64,000 nt of DNA from Suillus spraguei (lineage: Eukaryota > Basidiomycota > Agaricomycetes > Boletales > Suillaceae), in contig JABCPU010000206.1 of assembly GCA_016800925.1 (NCBI GenBank), forward strand, positions 54,690 to 118,689, in the 5' to 3' direction. The notes beneath the pieces are model-generated. The model worked only from the letters and a program-made list of their open reading frames with translations. It did not search any database and was not told the DNA's origin. The translations under genes and the position numbers were made by a program. Shown here one piece after another: positions 14,590 to 28,835 of the stretch. Every line of letters starts with the position of its first letter. Positions within the stretch are counted from its first letter, which is position 1.

Positions 14590-14649
14590 GTTATGTTCAA
14601 AATTCCCACGGCAACTTTACGATCATACCGTTCCTCAGTTGCTACTGTC
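14590..14649. promoter_or_regulatory. 60-bp spacer between divergent SPT8 and SRP54 starts
   Basis: Only 60 bases separate the two start codons, and both starts are well supported by conserved N-termini (MAHSDSEGETID on the minus strand; MVLADLGRKLNAALSS on the plus strand). The spacer must hold part of both promoters or 5' leaders, and transcription of each gene may start inside the other's first exon. No TATA box is visible in it. Confidence 0.6.
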
Positions 14650-16825
<2,176 letters not shown>

Positions 16826-17018
16826 ATTCCCAAATAAAGTTCAGGTTTCTGAGAACCATGTATGAAATACACGTCACTTGTGAATCTTCGCTAATACAGT
16901 TTTACTAATGCAGACAACCGGCTGGCATGGATCATCAGGACGGTTATTAATACAGTGCTGGTCTATTCTATATCAATCAAGGGTCGTGCCTTTGGCAGTG
17001 CAGGTCACTTGATGGGTC

Positions 17019-17869
17019 CTACGAGGTCTTGTTCCTTGCCTGCTGCTTACTCCACTCCTTCTTGCGGACGGAAGCCGCGTTTTTGTTCCCGAATATGAAT
17101 GTGGAGGTGCGCTTGTCAGCTCCAGTCTTCTTCGAGATCACAGATGGCCCCGCAAAAAGAAGCTGGAGACCCCAGATTGTGTGCGCATACTTGACTAAAT
17201 TAAAATCATTGAAAACACGTACCACCCATAGTCCGAATAACCCGACAAAAAGTGACCCTAGAAAAACGAAGTTGCCAAGAGAGTCGACACCACTTTTATT
17301 GTAAGAAAGGAATGCCAAAAGAACTGAGGCAGAAGTGACAGGCACCAGGAGCGGATGGGAGTTCACATGCTCATCAGGTTGGAAACCAATAGATGAAGTA
17401 TTTGGAATCTGCGAGTGCCAATTGGTGAAATTTGAAGCATGTGATCTCTTGCGAAACTCACTGTTACTACCAGGGTAAGTGCGACTGTGCCCATCACAAT
17501 GCCTAGTTGTTCCGCGAGGAAGGATTCAAGGGGTGAAAGTACACTTCGTCCTCCTGACGGTTCCGTCATGAAGAGGAGAAACCTTGGGAACAGTGTCAAG
17601 GTTGTAGAGAACACAATAAAGCTACAATGTAAATGAAGGTTTCAATACAATAGTCTCGAAGAGGTGACAGGTTGGCATTACAAGGCCGCTGACATCCAAG
17701 CCCAAAGACCTATTGCCCCGTCTTGGCGGCTAGTAAATGTTTCATCAACTGAGTCTACATTAGTAGTTCCATCGTCCGAGTACGCTGGTATACGTTTTCT
17801 ACTAGAAAATTCTTCGAGTTCAATGTCGTTGGACATCGACGTGGACAATTTGAGGAAGCTTGAAGTCAT
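17019..17869 (-). CDS. Uncharacterised multi-pass membrane protein
   Basis: I do not recognise a named family. The start at 17869 gives a polar N-terminus (MSNDIELEEFSSRKRIPAY) without a signal peptide. Hydrophobic segments follow: around IGLWAWMSAAL, FIVFSTTLTLFPRFLLFM, LGIVMGTVALTLVV, LLVPVTSASVLLAFLSY and FVFLGSLFVGLFGLWV, so four to five membrane passes are likely. The tail is basic (SKKTGADKRTSTF, VRKKEWSKQQARNKTS), suggesting a cytosolic C-terminus. Three introns fit; the last is in frame and would otherwise read through. The conserved-looking SKKTGADKRTS and FGNKNAAS blocks suggest a basidiomycete protein family of unknown role. Its start lies only 87 bases from the start of the phosphatase gene on the other strand. 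Confidence 0.65.
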
Positions 17870-17956
17870 GTGTTACGTAAGGTTCAATTTAAATCATTGA
17901 ACTTAATTTGACCATTGCAACCGAACCAGCTGGCAGCCACGAGAACCTGATCACAG

Positions 17957-19567
17957 ATGCGTGTGCAGGCGATTCTAAGCCTCCTTTCTTCCACTGCGCC
18001 TTATGTTCAGGATTACTTCAACGTCACTCACAATGTCCTGAACCATTTTGGCAGCATTTCTCCGTATCACCGTGCTCGTCATCACGATGCTTCAGAAATC
18101 AATTCAGAACTCCCTATCGACTGCACTGTTGACCAAGTAATGCTTGTGAGTTGGAATTCTGCAGTGGACTTTGTAGATACATATTAGGCTAATCACGAGG
18201 TAGATGCACCGTCATGGGTCTCGTGGTCCCATTGGCGAGCACAGATATATCGAGCGGTTAATTCAGACACTTCATAACGCAACGAATGTCATCCAGAAAG
18301 CAGAACTGCCTCACGAACTCGAGTTTCTGAGAACAGGGTATAATTCCAGCCTAACGCCGCATAATTTGACCATACTTGGGCGCAAGGAACTATTTGACCA
18401 TGGGGTTGAGTGAGTTAAGTTCAATTTCATGCGGAAGCTAATCGTAATAACTCGCAAGGTTCGCATTGAATTACCCACACCTGACAACCAATGTCATCCT
18501 TTCTAGCGATTCAGGTCGAGTGGTCGAGTCTGCACGTTGGTTCGCGCTGGGTTTTTTCGGACTTGATCCAGATGTTCGCATTGTGACTGTCAATAACACA
18601 GATGATCCAGTTTCTTGGATCACTCCTGCACCAGGACCGGCTTGTCCTAAGTTTAATTACAATTTTGGAAGGCAGGCGACGTTGACGTGGAGCAAACACT
18701 ACCTGCCTGTAATTACTGATCGCCTAAACACCCTTCTACCTGGAGTCGGGTTCACTGAAGACGATGTTCATGGGGCTTTGTTTGCTTGTGCCTACGACTT
18801 GGCTTCCCACGGTGCCTCCCCATGGTGTGGCGTTTTTCTGCCCGAAGAATTGGCTAATTTCGAGTAAGACCGTTTGATTAAGCGTGCATGGCTTTCTGAT
18901 GACGAATATTATGGAGGTACGAGAGGGACCTCCTGATGGACGCTTCGTGTGCATATGCGTTACCAGATAATATGGCTCCTCTCGTGGGGACGGTGTTTGT
19001 GAATAAGCTGATTGAGCGGTATGCACGTATTCCATATTTCACAACTAAATGATTTCACATTATCCACAGCTTTACAGATTCTAAGGGAGACAGCCGCCCA
19101 TTATATCTTGAATTCGGGCACGATGTCACAATTTTACTTGCTCTATCTGCTTTAGGTCTAGCAAAGTAAGCTCCACACTCATCCGTGGCGACTTTTTTAC
19201 AATGTCAATTTTTCAGAGATAACCCGCCCCTGTCCCCCGACGAGCTACGCCCTGGGCGGAAGTTTCGGACATCTGAACTTACACCTTTCGCCGCTAGTAT
19301 GGTTTGGGAAAAATTCACATGCACAAGCTCGTCAGTGTTACGCTATTTCAATGAGTCCGTGGTTGGAGTTCTTATATTTCTTCCAGATACGATGGACCTC
19401 AAATTCGCCTTATCTTAAACGATGCTACTATCCCCTTGACTATTTGTGGCCAAGGCATGGATCCTACACTTGGGTCATGCTCTCTTGATACATTCGTCAG
19501 TGCGAACCATTACAGCACAGACATTCGGTTCCGGGATAAGACCTGGAATGCAACTTGTGGGGTGTGA
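17957..19567 (+). CDS. Histidine acid phosphatase, phytase-like (paralogue A)
   Basis: Member of branch 2 of the histidine phosphatase superfamily (phytase/acid phosphatase). The start at 17957 gives MRVQAILSLLSSTAP, a probable signal peptide. The catalytic motif is RHGSRGP, at the start of exon 2; the proton-donor motif is FGHD in LYLEFGHDVTILL. Other blocks are LTILGRKELFDHGVEF, DDPVSWITPAPGPACP and SPWCGVFLPEELANFEYE, with paired cysteines typical of secreted members. About eight short introns; the last joins SS to YDGPQIRLILN. The stop is TGA at 19565-19567. This is the most diverged of four copies in the window. Substrate preference (phytate or other esters) cannot be read from the sequence. 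Confidence 0.9.
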
Positions 19568-20277
19568 ATCGACCAGCGCAATATAATGTTTTTTCGCCAT
19601 TGCACTAGATATTCCTGTCCTGCAGAGGCCACTATTTAAATTCGGCAGATGACAGTCTGAGGCCATTGCGATTTGTTCGAAAATGCTCGGATTTTTGGAC
19701 TACATCACTTTGAAGTTACCATCAAAGTTTAAACTTCAATGTTGCACACTGCTATTTATAATTAATTGGGTGTTACTACTATGCAGAGGCAATATCACTT
19801 GACGCAGCCTCTGATATCTATTATATCAACTTAACACAGTTGTAGCAACGTAAATTTGGCGGTGTGACTTTGATGATGACTGTAGTGTACCAGCACAGTT
19901 GTATTGAAGCTTCATCCACGGTATCCTACATTAAGTTGCTACATAATAGACTCCGAGTCTCGAGTTCTCGGAGCGTAGGAATATGGCGATAGGATTTGCT
20001 GCCTGAGCTTGAGCTCGATACTCGTTGACCAAGATACAAGCTTGTGGTCTTGAAGAAAAAATCCCGCATTCGAAGGTTCCGTTTCGAGTATCTATTACAA
20101 AGGGTGGTTAATTAAGATAAATGTACACATTTTTGGTTACCCCTGACTATCAACTCGAAGATAATAAATGTTATCTTCTATCATTTACAATGCAAAATCG
20201 TTGCCTTCTTCGACACTGCGCATCTGCGACAGTCCACTTCAAATTTGTAAGTTTGTATATAACTTATGCATAGAGTG

Positions 20278-20355
20278 CGCTACTGAAGTCGTAAGCGTCC
20301 GTAACGCGCGTGTAAGTTAAGCGTTCATTTCAGCTGTGTTGCAGATGCGGCCTAG
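20278..20355 (+). repeat. Single arm of the 50.8-kb inverted-repeat family
   Basis: Contains CTACTGAAGTCGTAAGCGT, GTAAGTTAAGCGTTCATTTC and TGTTGCAGATG, matching the arm at about 50801-50880. Only one arm is present here, so it may be a solo or decayed copy of a short inverted-repeat transposable element. Confidence 0.55.
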
Positions 20356-20567
20356 TCTGCCTTCGTTATCAGAAAACAATTAACGTTGCCGACATCGATT
20401 ATCTGAAAAGGTCGTCCTTGAGCTCAAACGTCCGCTGGCAGTGATGCGGGCGCCGTCATATCGTAATACTGTATAGGCTTGGAGAATGGCCGTAAGCCGA
20501 ACCGAACTTGAATCCGGGATCTTCTCGCACTCGGGTAACTTGAACACAATGTAAGCCCAACCGGACG

Positions 20568-20574
20568 TATAAAG
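20568..20574 (+). promoter_or_regulatory. TATA box of phosphatase paralogue B
   Basis: TATAAAG lies 60 bases upstream of the start codon. The same position in the 49.5-kb copy has a longer TATA element, while in the 47-kb copy it is degraded. Spacing fits a short 5' leader. Confidence 0.55.
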
Positions 20575-20633
20575 CACCTTCATAGTCCCAGTGTATTGAA
20601 CTGACCCATCAGTTTAGTATTCCCAACTACTCG

Positions 20634-22313
20634 ATGTTCATCCAGGGTATTCTAAACTGGCTGACCCTAGCATCTCTGACGTTCAACTCACACGAACATG
20701 ATGACCCTCTCAAGAGACTCGGAAACTTAACTCCATACCGTGTAGCTCCTACTTCTCACAAAGTCGAGGCAGAGTTACCTGGTGATTGCAGTGTCGATCG
20801 AGTGATGCTTGTATGACCGAGTTTCTCCTTGCAAAGCGCGAAATCTGACACAACTGCAGATGCACAGACATGGCTCTCGCGGACCTGCTGGTTCCGAAGA
20901 GATGACACTGATTAACTCCCTCGTCCAAACGCTGAGAGATTGTCACGATGCTCTCCAGGATGCTCATCTGCCCGAGAACCTCCGTTTCCTGCAGACCGGG
21001 AAAGGATATGAAGCACATCTAGATCCGGAAAACTTGACCATCATTGGGCGTCAACAGCTCTTCAACCATGGTGTGGAGTACGCTTATCCCTCCATTTTCA
21101 TTTTTCGTCGAGTTGCACTAATATGTCGTCTAGATTTGGGTTGAAGTATCCGAACTTCACCACGGAAACATTACTATCCAGCCCTTCACAAAGGGTGGTT
21201 GACTCCATGTATTTTTTTGCTCAGGGGCGTTTTGGTCGCGAAGCCAATGACAAGAACCTACTTACAGTCAATGATATACCTGGTCCAGTGTCTTGGATCA
21301 CTCCTTGGACCTCATGCCCCGGCGCCGATTGGCACTATCCATCACAGGCAGGTAGACTGGTTTTTATCCTTCCTTAATAACATATTAGTTGCTTAGGTGG
21401 CAAATGAGTGGAGCAACTTGTACCTCCCTAGCATTACCGAGCGCTTGAATGACCTCCTTCCTTATGGTGTTTCCTTCACTGATGACAACACGCACGGAGC
21501 TTTGTATGCATGCGCATATGACCTAGCTGCAAGGAATGAGTCACCATGGTGCAATGTTTTCGATGCTGATGAACTTGCAAATTTTGAGTAAGGCTATTTG
21601 AAGACGGTGGCGGTCAGACGCTGACATACCATACCATACTTAGGTATGAAATGGATCTTATTATGGATGCAAGTGTCGGATACCTGGCACCAAATGATGC
21701 TGGACCTGTCATGGGAAGCGTCTTTGTCAAGGAGCTAATCAATAGGTATGTTCTGACGCATTCCAAGACAAGTCTTATGAACAGGTTGCTAGATTCTCCA
21801 ACATTAGAGAAGCCCAGCCCCTCTATCTCGAATTCGGACATGATTCCACCATCTTGGCTGCAATGGCTGCAATGGGTCTCAATAAGTACACATCTATGCT
21901 CATGGTCGGAGACTCCATTTCATATATTCATTTACAGAGATGATCCCCCATTGTCCCCAGACGGACTGCGCCAGCACCGAAGGTTCCGAACATCGTATCA
22001 AACTCCCTTTGCTGCCCAGATGGTCTGGGAAAGATTTACTTGTGAAGAGTCGTAAGTCTTCCTTTGTTAGAGCTCTAACCCAATAACTAATTCACCGTCA
22101 AGATTCGACGGACCACAAATTCGACTGGTGCTCAACGAGGAGACATATCCCTTGTGGACTTGCGCAGAAACCAAGCACGATCGCCGATTTGGGACTTGTT
22201 CGCTGGATACGTTCGTAAGAGCCAATAAATTCAGTACTGACATCGAGTTCGGCGATGAGACATGGCAAGCGGCGTGTGGTGCTCACTCAGGAGGTTTGTA
22301 TGTTCCGGGATAG
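20634..22313 (+). CDS. Histidine acid phosphatase, phytase-like (paralogue B)
   Basis: Near-identical in plan to the copies at 45.4-47.0 and 47.7-49.5 kb. The start at 20634 gives MFIQGILNWLTLASLTF, a secretion signal. Catalytic HRHGSRGP opens exon 2 at about 20860; the GHD motif (LYLEFGHDSTILAAM) is at about 21830-21850. Other blocks are LTIIGRQQLFNHGVEY, GPVSWITPWTSC, ESPWCNVFDADELANFEYE and FGTCSLDTFVRANKFSTD. The C-terminus is ACGAHSGGLYVPG before a TAG. About eight introns of around 50 bases. It lacks one codon before AQPLYLEF relative to the other two copies, in frame. It lies tail to tail with SPT6. Confidence 0.9.
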
Positions 22314-22756
22314 TTACTCAAGGTATAAACATATACTGGTCCTTGAATCACCATAAAATTCGTTCCGGCATTCTTCTGCTTTATGTAACAACGATATCAT
22401 TTTTACCCTATTGATGACTGCAAAATTTGATGCTTCAGAAAATCGGTGGCACACCAGTGAGGTAGCTTGAGCAGGGATGAACCCCATATTTGCATTAAAG
22501 GTCCCTAATGTTGCAGGGCGCGATACCAGCTAGGGACAGTGGTCCACCTTGGTCCTCTTTCTGCGCGTAACTTGTGTCAAATTCATGCCCTTGATTTACA
22601 TACGGACTCAAATTTTCAGTTATGTATACTGTGGCCCTCGCCACGCTCTTATAAATTACGCGTCCTTGGGCGATTCCTTTGTTATACATCTAAAGTGTAT
22701 GATGGCCATTGAAAAAGTAACGAAGAATACAACAAGAAGGAATACAATAACAGACA
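22314..22756. other. 3' flank shared with phosphatase copies C and D
   Basis: About 440 bases between the convergent paralogue B and SPT6 genes. The sequence recurs in inverted form downstream of the copy at 45.4 kb (about 44909-45370), with conserved blocks such as TCACCAGTGAGGTAGCTTGA versus TGGTGCACCATTGAG-like sequence and AACTTGTGTCAA. No open frame of note. Confidence 0.55.
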
Positions 22757-25700
22757 TCATGACCAACCCGACTCTTGACCCCAACCTGCGGTATTTTGTA
22801 TCATCGCGGCTCGTTGAGGGTTCATTCCCGGAGGGATACCAGGTAGTGGTGGACCTGAATATGCGGGAGTTTGGTAACCAAACGATGCTTGAGGAGGGGG
22901 TATATTAAAGCTGGAGCTCGGAGCACCTGGTCCAAAGTTCGGTGCTCCTATCCCGGGAGCAGGCGTCCGGCCACCGTAGGGATTAGGTGTCCGAGCAGCT
23001 TGACGAATAGACATATGCCCAGGAGCTGGGTGGGCAGGCGTTCGGGCAGGCGTTCGAGCACCGGCACCTACATACGGTGTTTTCCCTCCAGTGACAGCAG
23101 CAGAACCAGCTAAGTTTTGAGATTGATGTAGATGCCTGTACAAGAGTCAGCTAAAAATGGCTTGGAAGGAACCGTTCAAGCTCACCTGACTTTGAAAGCG
23201 TCGCAAAGCTCGGGAACGCCAGCTACTGCAGCATCAAATAGACAATAGGATTCGGGCATAACTCGGACAGGCTATAATACAACTAAGTATGAGATACACA
23301 CAAGCAACGCCTGCTTACCCATGTCTGAACGGTAGAGTTCTTGTTAGCAAGGAAGCATAAGTTGAAGTGGCCAGGCTTTCTCCGGTTCAGGGTGAAGCCG
23401 TATATACTCTTCGCAGGATTGGCTGCAACGAAGTTTTTCAAAAACAGATCTGTAATATCAAGATTAATCTCAGACATTCAAATATAGGACCTTTAGCGTA
23501 CGAAGTTCGTCTTCGGAGCCGTGCTTAAATTTTTCGTGGGCCATCAACTCCTCCACTTTACGGGCGGTCGCTTGAACATGATTAACAATCAATTCATCTA
23601 GATCAGCATATTGATGCTTTTCGTCAACGATGAGTAGATTTCCCCCCTGGCCTGTGTTGATTTCGGTAACGTCTGTGGTGAAATTAGAGTGAATGTCGAC
23701 TGTCGGTGATTAACGTGCGTACCAATATGCTGATAAAGCTTGTCGTCAACCTTCCACGTTACAGCGAGGTGATCAACCCCTTTAGAAGACGGGCGAATTA
23801 CTACATCACCACGCTGTTGTTTGTCAAGGTAGTTCTCAGCCTGGGTGGCATTGAAGTTATGGAAATTGGGATGCTTGACTACTCTTCTCGTCCGGTCAAT
23901 CTCTGCGCGTTTTTTACGAGCCTGCATTTCCAGATCTCGTTCAAACTGTGGAAGGTTCCATTGATCGTCTCGTTTGACAGATCGAAAAAGACCATCGCCC
24001 GCACGAAGATCAGACTGGCGAACGGACACTTTAACGAAGAACTGGTCTGCAGGTAAATCCAACTTGACATCGACGATGACACCCGGTATAGTCTGTCCTT
24101 TCTTAACGACATCCTTGGGAGCTATGTTTCCATCTTCGGTAAGGTACCCGATATCGATGACGCCCTCGATACCGGAATCCAAACGAATATGAACGAGAGT
24201 TTGTTCAAGGCGGACCACCATAATTGAGACAATGAGACCCATACGGAGAGTTCGAGGTGTCTCTCCACTGAGCATCGTGAGAACATCCCAAGGCCCTAAA
24301 GAGGGGAAAGGAGCCCTCTGCTCGGAGAACGGTTTCAGCAGCTCCTCCCGAATGACATTCAATGTGTGACGTTTACGGTCTTCATTCGCCTCGTACATGC
24401 TGACGGCAAACTCGTCGAGGTTAAGTTCGTTCAACTTTCTTTCGTTGTCAGCGTCTTGCATGATGACTGATACGACGTGAGAAGGATGTTCATCGTGAAT
24501 GTCTTCTTCATCTAACTCCAGAGCATCAGTTGCCATTTTACGGGCCAATTCATAATCCTCGGGGTGGATGCGAGTGTCATCAAGAGGATCTTGGACGTCA
24601 TCGTCAGCATGGCGATTCTTGGAAAGCTTGGCTTCAGGATCACGCGAGATGCGCAGGAATCCAGCAGCATTAAGGAAAATTTTGGTCGTTAACAATGATG
24701 ACTTGATGAATTGGTCACGATTTATCAGATTCCCCCCCTATTGATGGGTACGTGAGCAGTGAACACATGAAAAAAAAGTTTGGATTGACCATGGCAGAAA
24801 TCTTCTTGACTAAGACCTGGGCTTTTCGTGGGCCGAGTCCGCAAACGAAAGGCAATAAATGCTGATAGTAGGAGTCGTTGACAGCGCGGTTGATATCAAC
24901 TCCAACTTTGTTCGTGACATCAACCAAAGTTCGCTCAAGAGCTGAGAGTAACTTCTCCTTGGGATCTACGCACAGGTCAGCATCAGTCCATAAGGCTGCA
25001 GCCATCACATACCAGGTGCTGATCTTCATCCTCAAGGGGGATAGCAGTAATATCGTGTCCAAGCGCGGAGTACTCGTTCAACGGACTCTGAATATACCGA
25101 GCAAGACCGACACAGTACTTCGCAACGGGCGACAGCGCACTGAATTCCTCCGCAGCTCGTTTGCTGTGTTGGTACATACGAGCAACTTCGTCACGGACGT
25201 ACATCACAGGAATGTTGAACGCCTGTTCGTTTGCTTCCCTAGGGGCTTCCGAAGGTCCCCAACCGTCCGCGCCACTTGCAGTTGGATCCAAATTTGATGG
25301 CTGTCCATTAACAAGAGACCTAACTTTTGATGACAACTTGGTCGTGGCCATGCTTAAGCCACCCACGACGATAACATCGGGACGTCTCCGCTTCAAAAGA
25401 TCTGTGAACTCGTCATGGTAATCACGATCAACAAGATTGTCAATTTTGATATGCTCGCGCAGTCTCCCTGCCTCATCCAGGAAAACCAAGGTGATTGCAT
25501 CCTTTTGAGGGTCCCCCTTGCCCCAAGACACAGCAAGCACGGACGCGGTGTCACCAGGTTTCATTTCGGGAGTAATATATGGAGCCACGTCAATACGCTG
25601 AGAAAGAGTCAGTGACAGATCAATAACAAGAACATGAAAAAGCACCTCTCTCAAAACGTTTCCACAGTGGGCTGCGAGTGTATCTTCCACTTCCTCTCGA

Positions 25701-28064
25701 AGCCATTCCCGTGCCCACTTCACACCCACAGGTATGAGGTGTTGTTCAAGGGCCTCTTGGACGACGCGTGATCGCTCTTCATTCCAAGCTCTGGCAGTAT
25801 CACTATAGCTGTCAGATGCGAAGGCATCATTGAGTCTACGCTCGAACTTCGACTTTGCCTCGTTGGTAAGGAATGTTGATACCGTGACCAAAAGCTCAGC
25901 TTCTGCAGCAAGTATATGAAGAAACTGTGGTGTATCCATCATCTGCGTAATACTCTTGTGATGAAGGTACTTGAAATTCTGATGCAAAAAAGATGAATGA
26001 GCGCTCGACCAGAAGTCACGGCAGTGCTCACAAAGTATGGATGGTGCTCATCGATTTTAGCCATTCCCCTTTCTGTTGGCAATACAGAGATCAAAGCATC
26101 GGTCTTGAAGAGATCACGCATTGCTTGACGCAACAAAGGATCTTTGCCAAGTTCTGTCGCAAGGATCATCCGAGCACGACGTAGTAACTCTTCAGCGGGT
26201 TGTGCTACAGCGGCATCCGGATCCGTAAACTGCTCCGCAAATGCAACGGGATTCAGCTCCTGATCATCGACGAAATGCGCGTTCTCTTGCGCAACGAAGT
26301 TGTAAACCACCTCATGTGGTTTAATTCCGAAGCCCTGTAATACGGCAGAACATGAACTCGCGCATGTGACTCAAAAGGGATTGGCGTACATCAGCAAGTT
26401 TAGAAACTATACTTTTCTTGGCTACCTCATAGGCAGATATGCGACTGGGAGCCTTTCGCTTCCTGGTTTCCGCTTGATCCTCGTCGTCGTGGAACTGAAA
26501 GTCAAAGGCATCCTGCTTCTTGAGTTTATACGTCATGGTCAACCATTCAGTTGCATCAGTGACAACCTCCACACTGTCGATTTTTGGCCTAATTGTCTGC
26601 TCAAAATACGCGTCCTCGACATTCAGACGTGCATATGACAAGGCCAAGGCGTTCCTCCTTTGAGCTAAAGACCGATATTTCTGGCCAAGTGCATATATAC
26701 GCCAAAGCTCAGCGAGGCTGATAAGCTGAACTCGAGTTCGCATTTCTTGAGGGTTAAAATACGAGATATAGTCCCGTTTGTGAGTCCAAATATACGGGAC
26801 CTCAAACTCCTGGACGAAGAGAAAGCGAAGAGCATATGTCACGGCCATGACCAAAGGCTCGCGATACATGTTGTATGGGCCTTCCGGACTAAAGAAATCT
26901 CTTGTCTTCCGAGGGATAGCCGGACGGTAACCCACATTGCTGCATCATCCAAATCAGCTTCGGTGAGGTTCTGGTGAAGGGATAGGGTGGATGATTGAGA
27001 AAGTGACGAAGTTGCTAATTGCATGCGCTCTGGTATGTCTTGCGCTCGGATCAGATCATCGTCCTCGGTTAACATACGCGCACGGATCTCTGACGGTTCA
27101 AATACCTAATGAAGGAGAGTAAATATATTCCATGGGAGGAGTTAGTGAAGAGTATACGTACGTCTTGATATCTCATCTCTGGTTTGGGACGCTCTTCCTC
27201 GAAATCCATTTCATCGTCACCCCCCAATGCCCAATCATAGTCGTGGCCGTCTCCAAATACACCATGTATTTCGTCCCATGCCCTGGATTTGCATCCATGT
27301 CAATAATGTAACTCAAGGAATCGACATTTGACTTACATGTCGTCGATACCAGCTAGCTCAGGACGAGAGCTAATAGCTTTCCGCCTCTCCCTCTCCCGCT
27401 TTTTCCTTTCTCTTCGTCTTTCCTCACGTTCCTGCTCATCCATGGCACCAGCACCCTCGTCTTCATCTTCATAGTCGATGAAATCGTCCATGTCTTCCTC
27501 ATCATCACGTCCACCTCCAGCGCGCTCATCATCCCAAATCCGCTGAATATCCTGGACTTGCGGCAAGTCCTCATCATCTAAGTCATCTTCTGATGATTCC
27601 ACAATTGGCTTGCGCTTAGAGGTCGATGGAGCAAGTGGGGAACCGCCATCCGGCCCACGCCGTAAACGAGTCAGTCGATTCCTAAAAGAAGTGCCTGTGT
27701 TTTCTTCCAGCAGCTCAAGGTCATCATCTTCCAGAGCTTCCTCCTCGTCTGAGAAGATACTTAGAATATTGTATTAATAAAACCAATTCATATGCTTACC
27801 ACGCCTCCGATGTCTCCTCTTACGCCGCTTCCTTCGTCGATGCCTTGCCTCCTCATCGTCTTCCTCCTCATCCTCATCTTCGTCTACGATGAAGCCTTCC
27901 CTGATTCTTCTCGCCTCTTCCTCATCTTCCTCCGCTTCCTCAGAGCTATCGTCCGAGATGGCCTGGGGATCTGCCATAGTGGTGTCCACTTCTTCCTCGT
28001 GATCAGAGGCCATTGTCTCATCTTCCTCGACACGGTCAACAGGGTCTGCTGAAGGCGAGGACAT
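22757..28064 (-). CDS. SPT6: Transcription elongation factor and histone chaperone SPT6
   Basis: SPT6 travels with RNA polymerase II and reassembles nucleosomes. The start at 28064 gives MSSPSADPVDRVEEDE and a long acidic, then Arg-rich, N-terminus (DEDEDEEEDDEE; RRRKRRKRRHRRR). Further blocks: DLPQVQDIQRIWDDE, EVPYIWTHKRDYISYF, then the YqgF-like domain (DVIVVGGLSMATTKL), helix-hairpin-helix (CGLGPRKAQVLVKKI), the S1 domain (SGIEGVIDIGYLTEDG) and the tandem SH2 region (HLAVTWKVDDKLYQHI; AKSIYGFTLNRRKPGHF). The C-tail is rich in TP pairs (GARTPARTPAH, NPYGGRTPAPG). One base seems missing at about 26913-26915: WVTVRL continues as PRKTRDFFSPEG only if the C run is one longer. A 55-base intron at about 26335-26389 resolves another apparent break. 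About ten introns in all. Confidence 0.95.
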
Positions 28065-28283
28065 GATGGTTCATGAGCAAGATGTGCTCAATTTACGCGG
28101 ACTTCGCCGCGCCACATGCAGTTACGTAATACAAAGCATACCCTCACTAGTGGCAGTGGCCGCCCGATATGATTACTAGGTCCCCGTTTTGAGCTTCCAG
28201 GGAGCAAGTAAGTCGCTTAGAATGGTTGCTAGTGACGAAGCTGACATGCAAAGATCTGAAAGCAATCTGGCAGTAGTTATTAC

Positions 28284-28835
28284 ATGACGCCAATGTCTAA
28301 ATCACCGACTCCAGAAGAGCACGAGCATGGTCCATTCATGCGTCAGGCATTAGAGCAAGCTGCGCTCTGCGAGCCTGTCCCGAGTGCATTCTGTGTAGGA
28401 TGCATCCTCGTGGCGCGTTTGCCAGACTCGGAAACAATTGTGTTATCCAAGGGTTTCTCGAGGGAATTGCCAGGGAACACTCATGCCGAGGCAAATGCTT
28501 TGGCCAAGTTTGAAGGTCTCTCTTCACCGCAGCTGCAGTCTCTCGTTTCTCCATGGCCATGGGAAGCGGTACCTGTTATAGAAGACCTTCTGCCTCTCGT
28601 AGACGTTTATACCACACTTGAACCATGCTCAGTCAGAACATCTGGCCTGCCTGCCTGTGCTGATGCCCTTATTCGTTCCAGGATCAGACGTTGCATCATA
28701 GGTGTAGGAGAGCCAGATGACTTTGTCAAATGTGAGGGTGCGCAAAAGATGAAGAATGCCGGTATCGAGATTATATGGTACGGTGGCTTAGAGCAAGAAT
28801 GCTTAGACGCTGCTCGCAGAGGTCATGATATCTAG
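28284..28835 (+). CDS. RibD-type pyrimidine deaminase
   Basis: Single-exon 183-residue zinc deaminase of the cytidine/deoxycytidylate deaminase superfamily. The zinc and catalytic motifs are HAEANAL and LEPCSVRTSGLPACADALI; the second is close to the RibD pattern (TLEPC...PxCADALI). Downstream are RRCIIGVGEPDD, KMKNAGIEIIWYGG and a short tail. This suggests the riboflavin pathway step that deaminates the ribosylamino-pyrimidine intermediate (the deaminase part of yeast Rib2), but a different nucleotide substrate cannot be excluded. An alternative start lies at 28293. Its stop codon is only 24 bases from that of the siderophore synthetase on the other strand, so their transcripts probably overlap. 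Confidence 0.75.
   Translation: MTPMSKSPTPEEHEHGPFMRQALEQAALCEPVPSAFCVGCILVARLPDSETIVLSKGFSRELPGNTHAEANALAKFEGLSSPQLQSLVSPWPWEAVPVIEDLLPLVDVYTTLEPCSVRTSGLPACADALIRSRIRRCIIGVGEPDDFVKCEGAQKMKNAGIEIIWYGGLEQECLDAARRGHDI

Larger units (their letters stand above)
19568..20633. other. Intergenic region between phosphatase paralogues A and B
   Basis: About 1.07 kb. It contains one arm of a repeat family at about 20278-20355 that recurs as an inverted pair near 50.8-51.0 kb. From about 20452 onward it is the promoter of paralogue B and is homologous to the upstream regions of the copies at 47 and 49.5 kb. No other gene is seen. Confidence 0.6.
20452..22768 (+). repeat. Segmental duplication unit, copy next to SPT6
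   Basis: This unit holds the paralogue B promoter, gene and 3' flank. It matches, in inverted orientation, the segments at about 44909-47180 and 47630-49690. At its right edge the match to the 44.9-kb copy runs across the SPT6 stop codon (22757-22759) and about nine bases of SPT6 coding sequence before it ends. That places the ancestral junction at this locus. Confidence 0.75.

Noticed and set aside
26335..26389. Apparent frameshift in SPT6 between SKLAD and GFGIKPHEVV
   Set aside because: A 55-base intron with GTACGC donor and TTACAG acceptor joins the two frames cleanly, so no error or break is needed.
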